Assembly (NCBI GenBank): GCA_004020315.1
Contig: SAQG01000002.1
Location: forward strand, 248,001-312,000
DNA from: Mesorhizobium sp.
GTDB lineage: Bacteria; Pseudomonadota; Alphaproteobacteria; Rhizobiales; Rhizobiaceae
Length of the DNA stretch: 64,000 nucleotides
Direction: 5' to 3'
Of this stretch, positions 8,628 to 16,412 are shown piece by piece (the first letter of the stretch is position 1; every line of letters begins with the position of its first letter). The notes under the pieces are model-generated. The model was not told where the DNA came from and did no database searches. It saw nothing but the letters and a program-made list of their open reading frames with translations. Made by a program: the position numbers and the translations under genes.

Positions 8628-10409
8628 TTACACCAGTTCCCTACCCTTGGCGTCGATGGCATTGGCCACTGCCTCGTCGGTCGCCTCATCCGGCAGAAGC
8701 ATCTCGTTATGCGCCTTGCCCGAGGGAATCATCGGGAAGCAGTTGGCAAGTGTGGCCACCCGGCAGTCGAAGATCACCGGCTTCTTCACCGAAATCATCT
8801 CCTTGATGGCGTCGTCCAGCTCGTCCGGCTTCTCGCAGCGGATGCCGTGGCCGCCATAGGCTTCGGCAAGCTTGACGAAATCCGGCATCGCTTCGGTGTA
8901 GGAATGCGACAGCCGATTGCCGTGCAGAAGCTGCTGCCACTGCCGCACCATGCCCATATACTGGTTGTTGAGGATGAAGATCTTGATCGGCGCTTCGTGC
9001 TGCACCGCCGCGCTCATCTCCTGCATTGTCATCTGCACCGAGGCGTCGCCGGCAATGTCGATGACCAGCGCATCCGGGTGCGCGATCTGCACGCCGAGCG
9101 CCGCGGGCAGGCCGTAGCCCATCGTGCCCAGCCCGCCCGAGGTCATCCAGCGGTTCGGCTTCTCGAAATGGTAGTGCTGCGCCGCCCACATCTGGTGCTG
9201 GCCAACCTCGGTGGTGATGTAGGTGTCCATGTCCTTGGTCAGCGCGTAGAGCCGCTGGACGGCGTATTGCGGCATGATCACGTCGTGGTTCATCTTGTAG
9301 GCAAGCGAATCCCGAGCGCGCCATTTCGCGATCTGCTCCCACCACGGGCGGAGCGCCTTCTTGTCGGCCTTGGCGGTCGCCCGCCACAGCCGCACCAGAT
9401 CCTCCAGCACCCGGCCGACATCGCCGATAATAGGCACATCGGTGTGGACGTTCTTGTTGATCGACGACGGATCGATGTCGATGTGGATTTTCTTCGAGTT
9501 CGGCGAGAACGCGGTGAGCCGGCCGGTGATGCGGTCGTCGAAGCGCGCGCCGATGCAGACCATGACGTCGCAATCATGCATCGCCATGTTGGCTTCATAG
9601 GTGCCGTGCATGCCGAGCATGCCCATCCAGTTTTTGCCCGACGCCGGATAGGCGCCAAGGCCCATCAGCGTCGAGGTAATCGGGAAGCCGGTCAGATCGA
9701 CCAGTTCTCGCAGCAAATGGCTGGCTTCCGGACCGGAATTGATGACACCGCCGCCCGTATAGAGGATCGGCCTTTTGGCGTTGGCCATCAGTTCGACCGC
9801 CGCCTTGATCTTTTCCAGGTCGCCCTGGACCTTAGGCTGATAGCTCGTGCGTGGCGCCGTCTGTGGCGGCACATACATGCCCTTGGCGAACTGCACGTCC
9901 TTCGGGATGTCGACGACCACCGGACCGGGACGTCCTGTCGTTGCGACGTGAAAGGCCTCGTGGATGATTGCCGCGAGCTCGTTGACGTCCTTCACCAGCC
10001 AATTGTGTTTGGTGCAGGGCCGCGTGATGCCGATCGTGTCACACTCCTGGAAGGCGTCCGAGCCGATCAGCGAGGTCGGTACCTGACCGGTCAGGCAGAC
10101 CAGCGGGATCGAATCCATCAGCGCATCCTGCAAGGGCGTTACCGCGTTGGTGGCTCCCGGCCCCGATGTCACCAGCATGACGCCGGCCTTGCCGGTCGAG
10201 CGCGCATAGCCCTCCGCCGCATGGCCTGCCCCCTGTTCGTGACGGACGAGGATGTGCTCGACCTCGTCTTGCTGGAATATCTCGTCATAGATCGGGAGAA
10301 CCGCGCCGCCCGGATAGCCGAAAATATGCTTGACGCCGTTGTCCTTCAGCGCCTGCACCACCATTTCGGCGCCCGTCATTTCGCGCCGCTCGTTCTGTCC
10401 ACTGCTCAT
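8628..10409 (-). CDS. ilvI: acetolactate synthase large (catalytic) subunit
   Basis: 593 residues. This thiamine-diphosphate enzyme condenses two pyruvates, or pyruvate and 2-oxobutyrate, in the first common step of valine/leucine/isoleucine synthesis. Seen in sequence: FGYPGGAVLPIYDEI near the start; RHEQGAGHAAEGYAR with the catalytic Glu; a central FAD-binding region; and the C-terminal ThDP/Mg motif beginning GDAS and ending in ILNNQYMGMVRQWQ. The ATG at 10409 gives MSSGQNERREMTGAEMV; the 33-codon open extension upstream covers the attenuator and is not coding. Expression is expected to respond to charged branched-chain tRNAs through the leader at 10528-10581. Confidence 0.97.
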   Translation of the reverse strand: MSSGQNERREMTGAEMVVQALKDNGVKHIFGYPGGAVLPIYDEIFQQDEVEHILVRHEQGAGHAAEGYARSTGKAGVMLVTSGPGATNAVTPLQDALMDSIPLVCLTGQVPTSLIGSDAFQECDTIGITRPCTKHNWLVKDVNELAAIIHEAFHVATTGRPGPVVVDIPKDVQFAKGMYVPPQTAPRTSYQPKVQGDLEKIKAAVELMANAKRPILYTGGGVINSGPEASHLLRELVDLTGFPITSTLMGLGAYPASGKNWMGMLGMHGTYEANMAMHDCDVMVCIGARFDDRITGRLTAFSPNSKKIHIDIDPSSINKNVHTDVPIIGDVGRVLEDLVRLWRATAKADKKALRPWWEQIAKWRARDSLAYKMNHDVIMPQYAVQRLYALTKDMDTYITTEVGQHQMWAAQHYHFEKPNRWMTSGGLGTMGYGLPAALGVQIAHPDALVIDIAGDASVQMTMQEMSAAVQHEAPIKIFILNNQYMGMVRQWQQLLHGNRLSHSYTEAMPDFVKLAEAYGGHGIRCEKPDELDDAIKEMISVKKPVIFDCRVATLANCFPMIPSGKAHNEMLLPDEATDEAVANAIDAKGRELV

Positions 10410-10473
10410 CGGTCTGGTCCCGTACTGTCCGCCATCGGGCGATTGCTGGTCGTTTAGTCGTGTTTCGGGCAAT

Positions 10474-10495
10474 AAAAAAGGCCCCCGAGGGAGCC
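10474..10495 (-). terminator. rho-independent attenuator terminator of ilvIH
   Basis: On the minus strand a 6-bp G+C stem (GGCTCC / GGGGCC with one G-U pair and a CTCG loop, 10480-10495) is followed by six T residues at 10479-10474. It lies 33 bp beyond the stop of the leader peptide and 65 bp before the ilvI ATG, the expected place for a transcription attenuator. A second, stronger hairpin (GGCGGT-GTA-ACCGCC, 10523-10537) overlaps the leader stop codon and can serve as the 1:2 pause hairpin. Confidence 0.85.
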
Positions 10496-10527
10496 TGTGT
10501 CTGCGCATGGGAGGTCTCGCCCGGCGG

Positions 10528-10581
10528 TTACACCGCCTTGCCCACGCGCTTTCCTACTACGAGAATGAGTGCCGTTTTCAT
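10528..10581 (-). CDS. ilvIH leader peptide (attenuation)
   Basis: A 17-codon reading frame encoding MKTALILVVGKRVGKAV, then TAA. Seven of the 17 residues are branched-chain (L5 I6 L7 V8 V9 V13 V17), the product amino acids of the ilvIH pathway, so ribosome stalling when Leu/Ile/Val-tRNA is scarce would report starvation. It is followed by a pause hairpin over the stop and by a terminator. Its ATG lies only about 2 bases after the predicted transcription start, so the mRNA would be practically leaderless. The S. meliloti trp leader is described with the same arrangement. Both the coding function and the attenuation are inferred from the architecture. Confidence 0.85.
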   Translation of the reverse strand: MKTALILVVGKRVGKAV

Positions 10582-10589
10582 GGTGGCGG

Positions 10590-10619
10590 ACAATAGAATT
10601 GGTTTTGCGCCGCTGTCAA
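10590..10619 (-). promoter_or_regulatory. sigma70-type promoter of the ilvIH leader
   Basis: On the minus strand TTGACA (10619-10614), an 18-bp spacer and TATTGT (10595-10590) form a strong housekeeping promoter. Counting from the -10 element, transcription should begin near 10583, immediately ahead of the leader-peptide ATG at 10581. The rest of the interval up to 10905 shows no further recognisable element apart from the ribosome binding site of the divergent monooxygenase gene. Confidence 0.75.
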
Positions 10620-10905
10620 CGGCGAATGTGCACAATGCCAAAAGGGTTTTGAACCCCGTAGGCCGTATTCAAACGCGCCGGTTGTCCATCGTCGCATTGA
10701 ACCAGCTATTTTCGCCACAAGACACCGCTCCGGTACGATCGCCGGCAGGACCAGGGTCCGCGATCATCCCGATAAACCGTTGAAACCACACCGAACTATT
10801 TGACGACGTGACGCGGCGCATAGTTTGCCGCGATACTCCGGTCAACCGGGCTGGGAGGGTCCGGCAAAGCCGCGATAACGACCAGGACTTCAAGGGAGGA
10901 GATTG

Positions 10906-12708
10906 ATGCTCGACAAGGCCCCAGCCAAGAAACTGTCCGACCTGCTTGATCACTTCGGTGCGGCGCTCGCCGCCGGCGACATCGACAAGGCGGTCGGGTG
11001 CTTTCAGGAAGACTGCTACTGGCGCGACCTGGTGACCTTCACCTGGAACATCAAGACCATGGAAGGTCGCGACCAGGTGCGCGACATGCTGATGAACCAG
11101 CTGTCGAAGATAAAGCCATCGAACTGGGCGCTTGCGAAAGGCGAAGACGCCACAGACAGCGACGGGCTGCTCGAGGGGTGGATCAGTTTCGAAACGGAGG
11201 TTGCGCGCGGCTTCGGCCATATCAGGCTGAAGAACGGCAAGATCTGGACGCTGCTCACCACCATGGTCGAGCTCAAGGGCCATGAGGAACTCGCCGGCTT
11301 CGCCCGGCCGTTAGGCGCCAAGCATGGTCACGGAAAGAACCGGCCGACCTGGAAGGAAGAGCGCGAGAGGGAAGCCGCCGAACTCGGCTTTATCAGTCAG
11401 CCCTACACTCTGATCATCGGCGGCGGCCAGGGCGGCATCGCGCTCGGTGCCCGGCTGAGGCAGCTCGGGGTGCCGACCATCATTGTCGAGAAGAACGAGC
11501 GTCCGGGCGATTCATGGCGCAAGCGTTATAAGTCGCTCTGCCTGCACGATCCGGTCTGGTACGACCATCTGCCCTATATCGACTTCCCCAGGAACTGGCC
11601 GGTCTTCTCGCCCAAGGACAAGATCGGGGACTGGCTGGAAATGTACACCAAGGTCATGGAGCTGAACTACTGGTCCTCCACGGAGGCAAAGAGCGCGACC
11701 TATGACGAGGAGAAGAAGGAATGGACCGTCATCGTCCATCGTGATGGCAAGGACATAACGCTGAAGCCCAAGCAGCTGGTGCTCGCCACCGGCATGTCGG
11801 GCCGGCCCAACATCCCGAAGTTCAAGGGCATGGAGAATTTCAAGGGCGATCAGCACCATTCCGCGAAACATCCCGGTCCGGACGGCTATGCTGGCAAGAA
11901 GGTCGTCGTCATCGGGTCGAACAATTCCGCGCATGATATCTGCGCAGCACTCTGGGAAGCCGGCGTCGACGTCACCATGGTGCAGCGCTCGACCACGCAT
12001 ATCGTCAAATCCGACACGCTGATGGATATCGGGCTCGGAGCGCTCTATTCGGAGCAGGCCGTGCAAAACGGCATGACCACGGCCAAGGCCGATCTCATCT
12101 TTGCCTCCCTGCCCTACAAGATCCTGCACGAATTCCAGATCCCGCTCTATGAGCAGATGAAGAAGCGCGATGCTGCCTTCTATGAGGGATTGGAAAGGGC
12201 CGGCTTCATGCTCGACTGGGGCGACGACGGTTCGGGCCTGTTCATGAAATATCTCAGGCGCGGTTCCGGCTACTATATTGATATCGGCGCCTCACAGTTG
12301 ATCATCGACGGCGCCATCAAGCTGAAGAGCGGCGTCGACGTGAAGGAGATCAAGGAACATTCGGTCCTGCTCAGCGACGGCACCGAGTTGCCGGCCGATG
12401 TCATCGTCTATGCCACCGGCTATGGTTCGATGAACGGCTGGGCGGCGGAGCTGATCTCGAAAGAGGTCGCCGATAAAGTCGGGAAATGCTGGGGCCTCGG
12501 CTCGAACACCACCAAGGATCCCGGTCCTTGGGAGGGCGAACAGCGCAACATGTGGAAGCCGACGCAACAGGAAGCGCTCTGGTTCCACGGCGGCAATCTG
12601 CACCAGTCACGCCATTATTCGCAGTTCCTGTCGCTGCAGCTGAAGGCGGGGCACGAGGGCATCGCGACGCCGGTCTATGGGCTGCAGGAGGTCCATCACA
12701 GGGCTTAG
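10906..12708 (+). CDS. NAD(P)/FAD-dependent monooxygenase with N-terminal NTF2-like domain
   Basis: 600 residues. Residues 1-125 resemble a SnoaL/NTF2-like fold (FGAALAAGDIDKAVGCFQED). The flavoenzyme part then starts with the FAD dinucleotide motif LIIGGGQGG (170-177) and has a second Rossmann motif VVVIGSNNSAHD at about residue 330. Between them FKGMENFKGDQHHSAKHPG fits the flavin-containing monooxygenase fingerprint (FKG...H). The C-terminal ATGYGSMNGW segment is also typical. It probably hydroxylates or Baeyer-Villiger-oxidises an unknown substrate. The ATG at 10906 follows AAGGGAGGAG by four bases; the preceding TTG is too close. It is divergent from ilvIH and stands alone on its strand. 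Confidence 0.85.
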   Translation: MLDKAPAKKLSDLLDHFGAALAAGDIDKAVGCFQEDCYWRDLVTFTWNIKTMEGRDQVRDMLMNQLSKIKPSNWALAKGEDATDSDGLLEGWISFETEVARGFGHIRLKNGKIWTLLTTMVELKGHEELAGFARPLGAKHGHGKNRPTWKEEREREAAELGFISQPYTLIIGGGQGGIALGARLRQLGVPTIIVEKNERPGDSWRKRYKSLCLHDPVWYDHLPYIDFPRNWPVFSPKDKIGDWLEMYTKVMELNYWSSTEAKSATYDEEKKEWTVIVHRDGKDITLKPKQLVLATGMSGRPNIPKFKGMENFKGDQHHSAKHPGPDGYAGKKVVVIGSNNSAHDICAALWEAGVDVTMVQRSTTHIVKSDTLMDIGLGALYSEQAVQNGMTTAKADLIFASLPYKILHEFQIPLYEQMKKRDAAFYEGLERAGFMLDWGDDGSGLFMKYLRRGSGYYIDIGASQLIIDGAIKLKSGVDVKEIKEHSVLLSDGTELPADVIVYATGYGSMNGWAAELISKEVADKVGKCWGLGSNTTKDPGPWEGEQRNMWKPTQQEALWFHGGNLHQSRHYSQFLSLQLKAGHEGIATPVYGLQEVHHRA

Positions 12709-12733
12709 CAAAATCGACCTGCAGCGGCGGAGC

Positions 12734-13261
12734 TCACCGAGGCCCGCCGATGCGCTTCCAGTAGATGAGGGTACCGGTCAATCCGCCATGCGGCTTCAAT
12801 GCATAGTCCGGTATCTCGCCGGCAAGCGTGAATCCCAGCCTCTCATAGAGACCGGAAGCACCCTCCTCTGTCGCTGTATCGAGGACCAGCAGCGTGCGGC
12901 TTTTTTCGACAGCGAGGCTTTCGGCCGCCCGCATCAGGCGGGTGGCCACGCCCTTGCCGCGATGATCGACGCGAGTCATCAGCTTGGCGATCTCGGCTCG
13001 GTGCGGCTGGTTGGGGGGACAGTCGAGCAGCAAGGTGACGGTGCCGATCAGAGCCTCGCCGTCCCAGGCGCCGAGCACAGCTCTTTCGCCTCTGGCAGCC
13101 GCCATAAGCGACTTGTTCCAGAAGGCGCCTGCCGCGTCCGGCGCCAGCGGATGCATGAAACCGACCGATCCACCGGCCGCAACCGTCTCGATCAGCATAT
13201 CGACCAGCATTGCCTGCGTTTCCGCAGCCTGGGTTAGAGGCTTGATTTCGATGGAACTCAT
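12734..13261 (-). CDS. GNAT family N-acetyltransferase
   Basis: 175 residues from the ATG at 13261 (MSSIEIKPLTQ). The acetyl-CoA binding signature is the VDHRGKGVATRLMRAAE stretch (V/I-x-x-x-x-R/Q-G-x-G/A type), preceded by AEIAKLMTRV (motif D/A strands) and followed by GLYERLGF (motif B), all in the correct order for a GNAT domain. The substrate is unknown. It converges with the monooxygenase gene (26 bp apart) and lies downstream of the regulator and small-protein genes on the same strand. Confidence 0.88.
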   Translation of the reverse strand: MSSIEIKPLTQAAETQAMLVDMLIETVAAGGSVGFMHPLAPDAAGAFWNKSLMAAARGERAVLGAWDGEALIGTVTLLLDCPPNQPHRAEIAKLMTRVDHRGKGVATRLMRAAESLAVEKSRTLLVLDTATEEGASGLYERLGFTLAGEIPDYALKPHGGLTGTLIYWKRIGGPR

Positions 13262-13338
13262 GCGTGCAGGACCCCTAGAGCTGGATGAAAATGGCTGTGA
13301 ATGCATGAGCGTCGGTCGGCCCATAAGATGCCCCTCCA

Positions 13339-13647
13339 TCAGCCGAAATGATTGACACGCCTTCGCTTCCTGGCCCGGCGGATTTCCGCGATGCGCTCCG
13401 CATCTTCTTCCTGCAGATGGCGCCCGCGCTCCAGCAGTTCGAGCGTATATTCCTCATAGGTCAGGCCCAGCCGCTCGGCCTTGTCCAGCCGCATCAGCAT
13501 GACCTCACGGCTCGGCGCCTTCCAGGCTTTGGCACGGGCGGCCTGCCAGGCAAGGAAGACGTAGGCATCACCGTTGCCCCATGGCGGACCCTTATAGTCG
13601 TCGAGAGGCGGCCCGCCATTGTCGGTGCGTTTCGGCCGACGCGCCAC
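13339..13647 (-). CDS. conserved small protein of unknown function
   Basis: I do not recognise this protein. From a GTG at 13647, four bases after the stop of the XRE-cupin gene, it is about 102 residues long. It has a Pro/Gly-rich start (TDNGGPPLDDYKGPPWG), a middle with many Ala, Arg and Trp residues, and a C-terminal charged helix rich in Arg and Glu ending KRRRVNHFG. An open frame reaches up to 13746 but overlaps the regulator. It is soluble and basic at the C-terminus, with no membrane segment. Tight spacing suggests co-expression with the regulator upstream. Confidence 0.6.
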   Translation of the reverse strand: MARRPKRTDNGGPPLDDYKGPPWGNGDAYVFLAWQAARAKAWKAPSREVMLMRLDKAERLGLTYEEYTLELLERGRHLQEEDAERIAEIRRARKRRRVNHFG

Positions 13648-13651
13648 TGCC

Positions 13652-14218
13652 TCAGCCTCTGGCCAGCGCGACCAGATAGTCGGCGGCGTCCGGTCCCGGA
13701 GCGTGGAAGGTGCAATCCGATGGCGCTCCAAGCGCCAGGCAGTCACCCGGTTCGAGACTGTGGACGATGTCGCCCTCGGTGAATTCCAGCCACCCGGAAA
13801 TCAGCCAGATCTGCTGCCTGATGAAGGCATAGGACGCTGCCGGAAAGCTCACTTTGGTCCCCGCCGGCAATTGGACCCGGATCAGTTCAAGCGGCATATC
13901 CGAGACCGGCGAAAGATGCCGCCTGATATAGCCCGTGGCGGGATCGCGCCAAAGCGGTTGATCGCTTTCGCGAAGCAACCCGCCGCCTTGCAGCTCCGCC
14001 CGCGCGATGAGGGTGGAAAGTGTCATGCCGAAGGCCGCGGCGACCCGCACGAGAAGTGCTGCGGTTGGGCTCGTCTTGCCGCGCTCTATCGTGCTGAGCA
14101 TCGCTTTCGACACGCCGGACCGGTCCGCGAGCTCCGCCAGCGACCAGGCCCTCAAGGCTCTTTCCGAGCGTATTCGCCTGCCGATGGTCGACGAGATGTC
14201 GTTCGCTATATCAGTCAT
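13652..14218 (-). CDS. XRE-family transcriptional regulator with cupin domain
   Basis: 188 residues. Residues about 12-66 form a helix-turn-helix of the XRE/lambda-repressor type (RSERALRAWSLAELADRSGVSKAMLSTIERGKTSP). The C-terminal half from about residue 105 is a cupin barrel (PLELIRVQLPAGTKVSFPA ... SGWLEFTEGDIVHSLEPGDCLALG), usually the effector-sensing part. Such proteins commonly repress or activate metabolism genes in response to a small molecule. It is divergent from the HerA-like ATPase gene (154 bp apart) and is followed immediately by the small protein gene at 13339. The target is not known. Confidence 0.9.
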   Translation of the reverse strand: MTDIANDISSTIGRRIRSERALRAWSLAELADRSGVSKAMLSTIERGKTSPTAALLVRVAAAFGMTLSTLIARAELQGGGLLRESDQPLWRDPATGYIRRHLSPVSDMPLELIRVQLPAGTKVSFPAASYAFIRQQIWLISGWLEFTEGDIVHSLEPGDCLALGAPSDCTFHAPGPDAADYLVALARG

Positions 14219-14372
14219 TCATCTGGTATATCGAAATCGTGGCGCCGAGCAAGAGGCAGATCGGTTCAATTTTCACGAATGGCTTAATGGCGCTTACACC
14301 ATTCGGCCTCATGCCACCTTAACCCCGTCGATGTAAGGTCGATCGTCTGGGGAAGTGGGAAACAGCCTGTCC

Positions 14373-16202
14373 ATGTTCGTCGACCGCGAAGCCTCCGTCG
14401 GAGAGCCGACTTTGCAGGAGCGCCGCAAGGCGGAGCAGAACGACAAGCGCATTCTGGGCAATGTCGTCCAGTGCGACGGCGCGCGCGCCACCATCAGCGC
14501 CTATGCCGCCGATGTCGAAGGCACGGTCACCGGCCATTGGAGTGTCGGCAAGATGATCTCCGTCAATCTTGGCACCACGCGAACGGTCGGCCTGGTCTAC
14601 GAGATCGGCAAGTCGGATCGCGCCTGGAGCAATGCAGGCCAGAACCCGATCGAAGTCAGCATCGAGCTCATAGGCGAGGTGCGCGATGGCGCCGAGCCCG
14701 GCGCCAAACCGATTTTCGACCGCGGTATCACCACCTATCCGCATATCGGCGCCATCGCCCACCGCATCCGCAGCCGCGACCTGCGGGCGGTCTATGATCT
14801 CGCCGGACGTCACTCGATCACCATCGGCACGCTGTCACAGGATGAGGGGATCGACGCCAATATCGCTGTCGACGACACGCTGGCGCGCCATTTCGCCATT
14901 GTCGGCACCACCGGCGTCGGCAAATCCACCGCCGTCTCGCTGCTTTTGCGCAAGTCGATCGCCGCTCGACCCGACCTGCGCGTTCTCATCCTCGATCCGC
15001 ACAACGAGTTCGCTGCATCCTTGCCCGAGTACTGCGTCAGGGTGGATTCAACGACGCTGGACCTGCCCTTTTGGATGTTCAAGCTCGAGGAATTTGCCGA
15101 AGTGCTGTTTCGCGGGCGCGAGACCGTGCCGGAAGAAGTCGATGCCTTGCGCGATCTCATTCCCGCGGCCAAGAACCTGTATCGCAACCCGAATTCGGCC
15201 ACCTATCTCAGGCGCGGCAGCGATGCACTGACCGCGGACACGCCGGTGCCCTATCGCGTTGTCGACCTCATCAAGCAGATCGACGAGCGCATGGGGCTGC
15301 TGGAAAGCAAGAACGACCGCCCCACCCTCAAGTCACTGAAGACGCGCATCGAATCGGCAGCCTCGGATCCGCGCTACCGCTTCATGTTCAACTCCCGGCT
15401 GATCGAGGACACCATCCACGAGACGATCGGCAACATTTTTCGCGTGCCGCATCACGGCCGCCCGGTAACCTGCTTCGAGATGGCCGGCATGCCGTCTGAG
15501 GTGGTCAATTCCGTCTGCTCGGTGCTGGCGCGTTTGGCCTTCGACCTTGCGCTGTGGAGCGAGGGCCGGCTGCGGCTGCTTTTGCTGTGCGAGGAAGCCC
15601 ACCGCTACATGCCGGCCGATCCGCGCCTTGGTTTCGCGCCGACCCGGCACGCGCTGTCGCGCATCGCCAAGGAAGGCCGCAAATATGGCTGCTATCTCGG
15701 TGTCGTCACCCAGCGCCCGGGCGAACTCGATCCCACGATCCTGTCCCAGTGCTCGACCTTTTTCGCCATGCGGCTTGCCAACGAGCAGGACCAGGCGATC
15801 GTCCGCTCGGCGATCGCCGATTCCTCGGCCTCGACGCTGGCATTCCTGTCTTCCATGGGCCAGCGCGAAGCCATCGCCTTCGGTGAAGGCGTGGCGACGA
15901 CCATGCGGCTGAAGTTCGAAAAAATGTCCGAGGACCTGATCCCCGGCACGGCCAAGCGCGAGGAAGCCTTGCCGTCCGAAACCGGCAATGACGTCGATCT
16001 GGTGGCAATCGTCGAAAGGCTGCGCAACGTACCGAAACCGCAGCAGGCGATGGCCTTCGCCGAAGTCGTGGATTCGAGCCGGCAGGCCGGCGATCGCGAC
16101 TACCGCAAGCCGCCAGTCCCGCGCGTCCAGCCCGACGACGATTTCGACATGCGTTATGGCCTGAAACCCGCAACCTTCGGCCTGCGCTCGCAGAACGATT
16201 GA
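14373..16202 (+). CDS. HerA-like (DUF87) hexameric ATPase
   Basis: 609 residues. An N-terminal HAS-barrel-like domain (residues about 25-115) is followed by a FtsK/HerA P-loop GTTGVGKST at 178-186, the LILDPHNEF motif at about 205, Walker B LLLLCEEAHRYMP around 405 and an RIAKEGRKYG arginine-finger-like region. This matches the HerA/DUF87 translocase-type ATPases that move double-stranded DNA, often with the nuclease NurA. No NurA, SIR2, DUF4297 or other nuclease is adjacent, so a defence role is not supported here. ATG 14373 is preferred to GTG 14355, which has no spaced ribosome site. A perfect hairpin follows the stop. Confidence 0.8.
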   Translation: MFVDREASVGEPTLQERRKAEQNDKRILGNVVQCDGARATISAYAADVEGTVTGHWSVGKMISVNLGTTRTVGLVYEIGKSDRAWSNAGQNPIEVSIELIGEVRDGAEPGAKPIFDRGITTYPHIGAIAHRIRSRDLRAVYDLAGRHSITIGTLSQDEGIDANIAVDDTLARHFAIVGTTGVGKSTAVSLLLRKSIAARPDLRVLILDPHNEFAASLPEYCVRVDSTTLDLPFWMFKLEEFAEVLFRGRETVPEEVDALRDLIPAAKNLYRNPNSATYLRRGSDALTADTPVPYRVVDLIKQIDERMGLLESKNDRPTLKSLKTRIESAASDPRYRFMFNSRLIEDTIHETIGNIFRVPHHGRPVTCFEMAGMPSEVVNSVCSVLARLAFDLALWSEGRLRLLLLCEEAHRYMPADPRLGFAPTRHALSRIAKEGRKYGCYLGVVTQRPGELDPTILSQCSTFFAMRLANEQDQAIVRSAIADSSASTLAFLSSMGQREAIAFGEGVATTMRLKFEKMSEDLIPGTAKREEALPSETGNDVDLVAIVERLRNVPKPQQAMAFAEVVDSSRQAGDRDYRKPPVPRVQPDDDFDMRYGLKPATFGLRSQND

Positions 16203-16210
16203 GCCGGGCG

Positions 16211-16231
16211 GCTTTAGCTTGAAGCTAAAGC
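16211..16231. terminator. perfect hairpin after the HerA-like gene
   Basis: GCTTTAGCTT and AAGCTAAAGC form a 10-bp perfect inverted repeat around a single base, nine bases after the HerA-like stop. There is no T-run on either strand, so it is at best a rho-independent-like or processing hairpin. It is the first of several palindromes in this 210-bp gap. Confidence 0.4.
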
Positions 16232-16270
16232 GCTTCCAAACCTACTTGTCACCCTAGGAAACCAGGGTAG

Positions 16271-16411
16271 ATCCCAAGAGGGAATTCATCAGGCCGGATC
16301 GAATGGCGTGGCTTTCGAGAACCCGGAGCGGAGTGGACATTTGAGTCCATGAGCACCGGAAGTCGAGAAAGCTGCGTCAGTCGGCCGGCCTCATGAATTC
16401 CCCCTCGGGAT
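16271..16411. repeat. 141-bp nested palindromic element
   Basis: The outer arms 16271-16302 and 16381-16411 are inverted copies of about 31 bp with a handful of mismatches, sharing GGGAATTCAT and AGGCCGG. Inside them a second pair of arms (GGCTTTC...CGGAGC against CACCGGAAGTCGAGAAAGC, about 16310-16373) encloses a third small hairpin, TGGAC-ATTTGA-GTCCA (16333-16348). The whole gap between the HerA-like gene and the diguanylate cyclase is therefore one cruciform-capable unit. It has no open frame. It could be a REP-like mobile palindrome or a structured RNA. Confidence 0.6.
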
Positions 16412-16412
16412 T

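Noticed and set aside
10669..11283. 204-codon minus-strand frame upstream of ilvI
   Set aside because: It overlaps the start of the monooxygenase gene and has no recognisable domain or ribosome site; treated as a shadow.
14373..16202. HerA-based antiphage system
   Set aside because: No nuclease, SIR2, DUF4297 or methylase gene accompanies it and the neighbours look like housekeeping genes.
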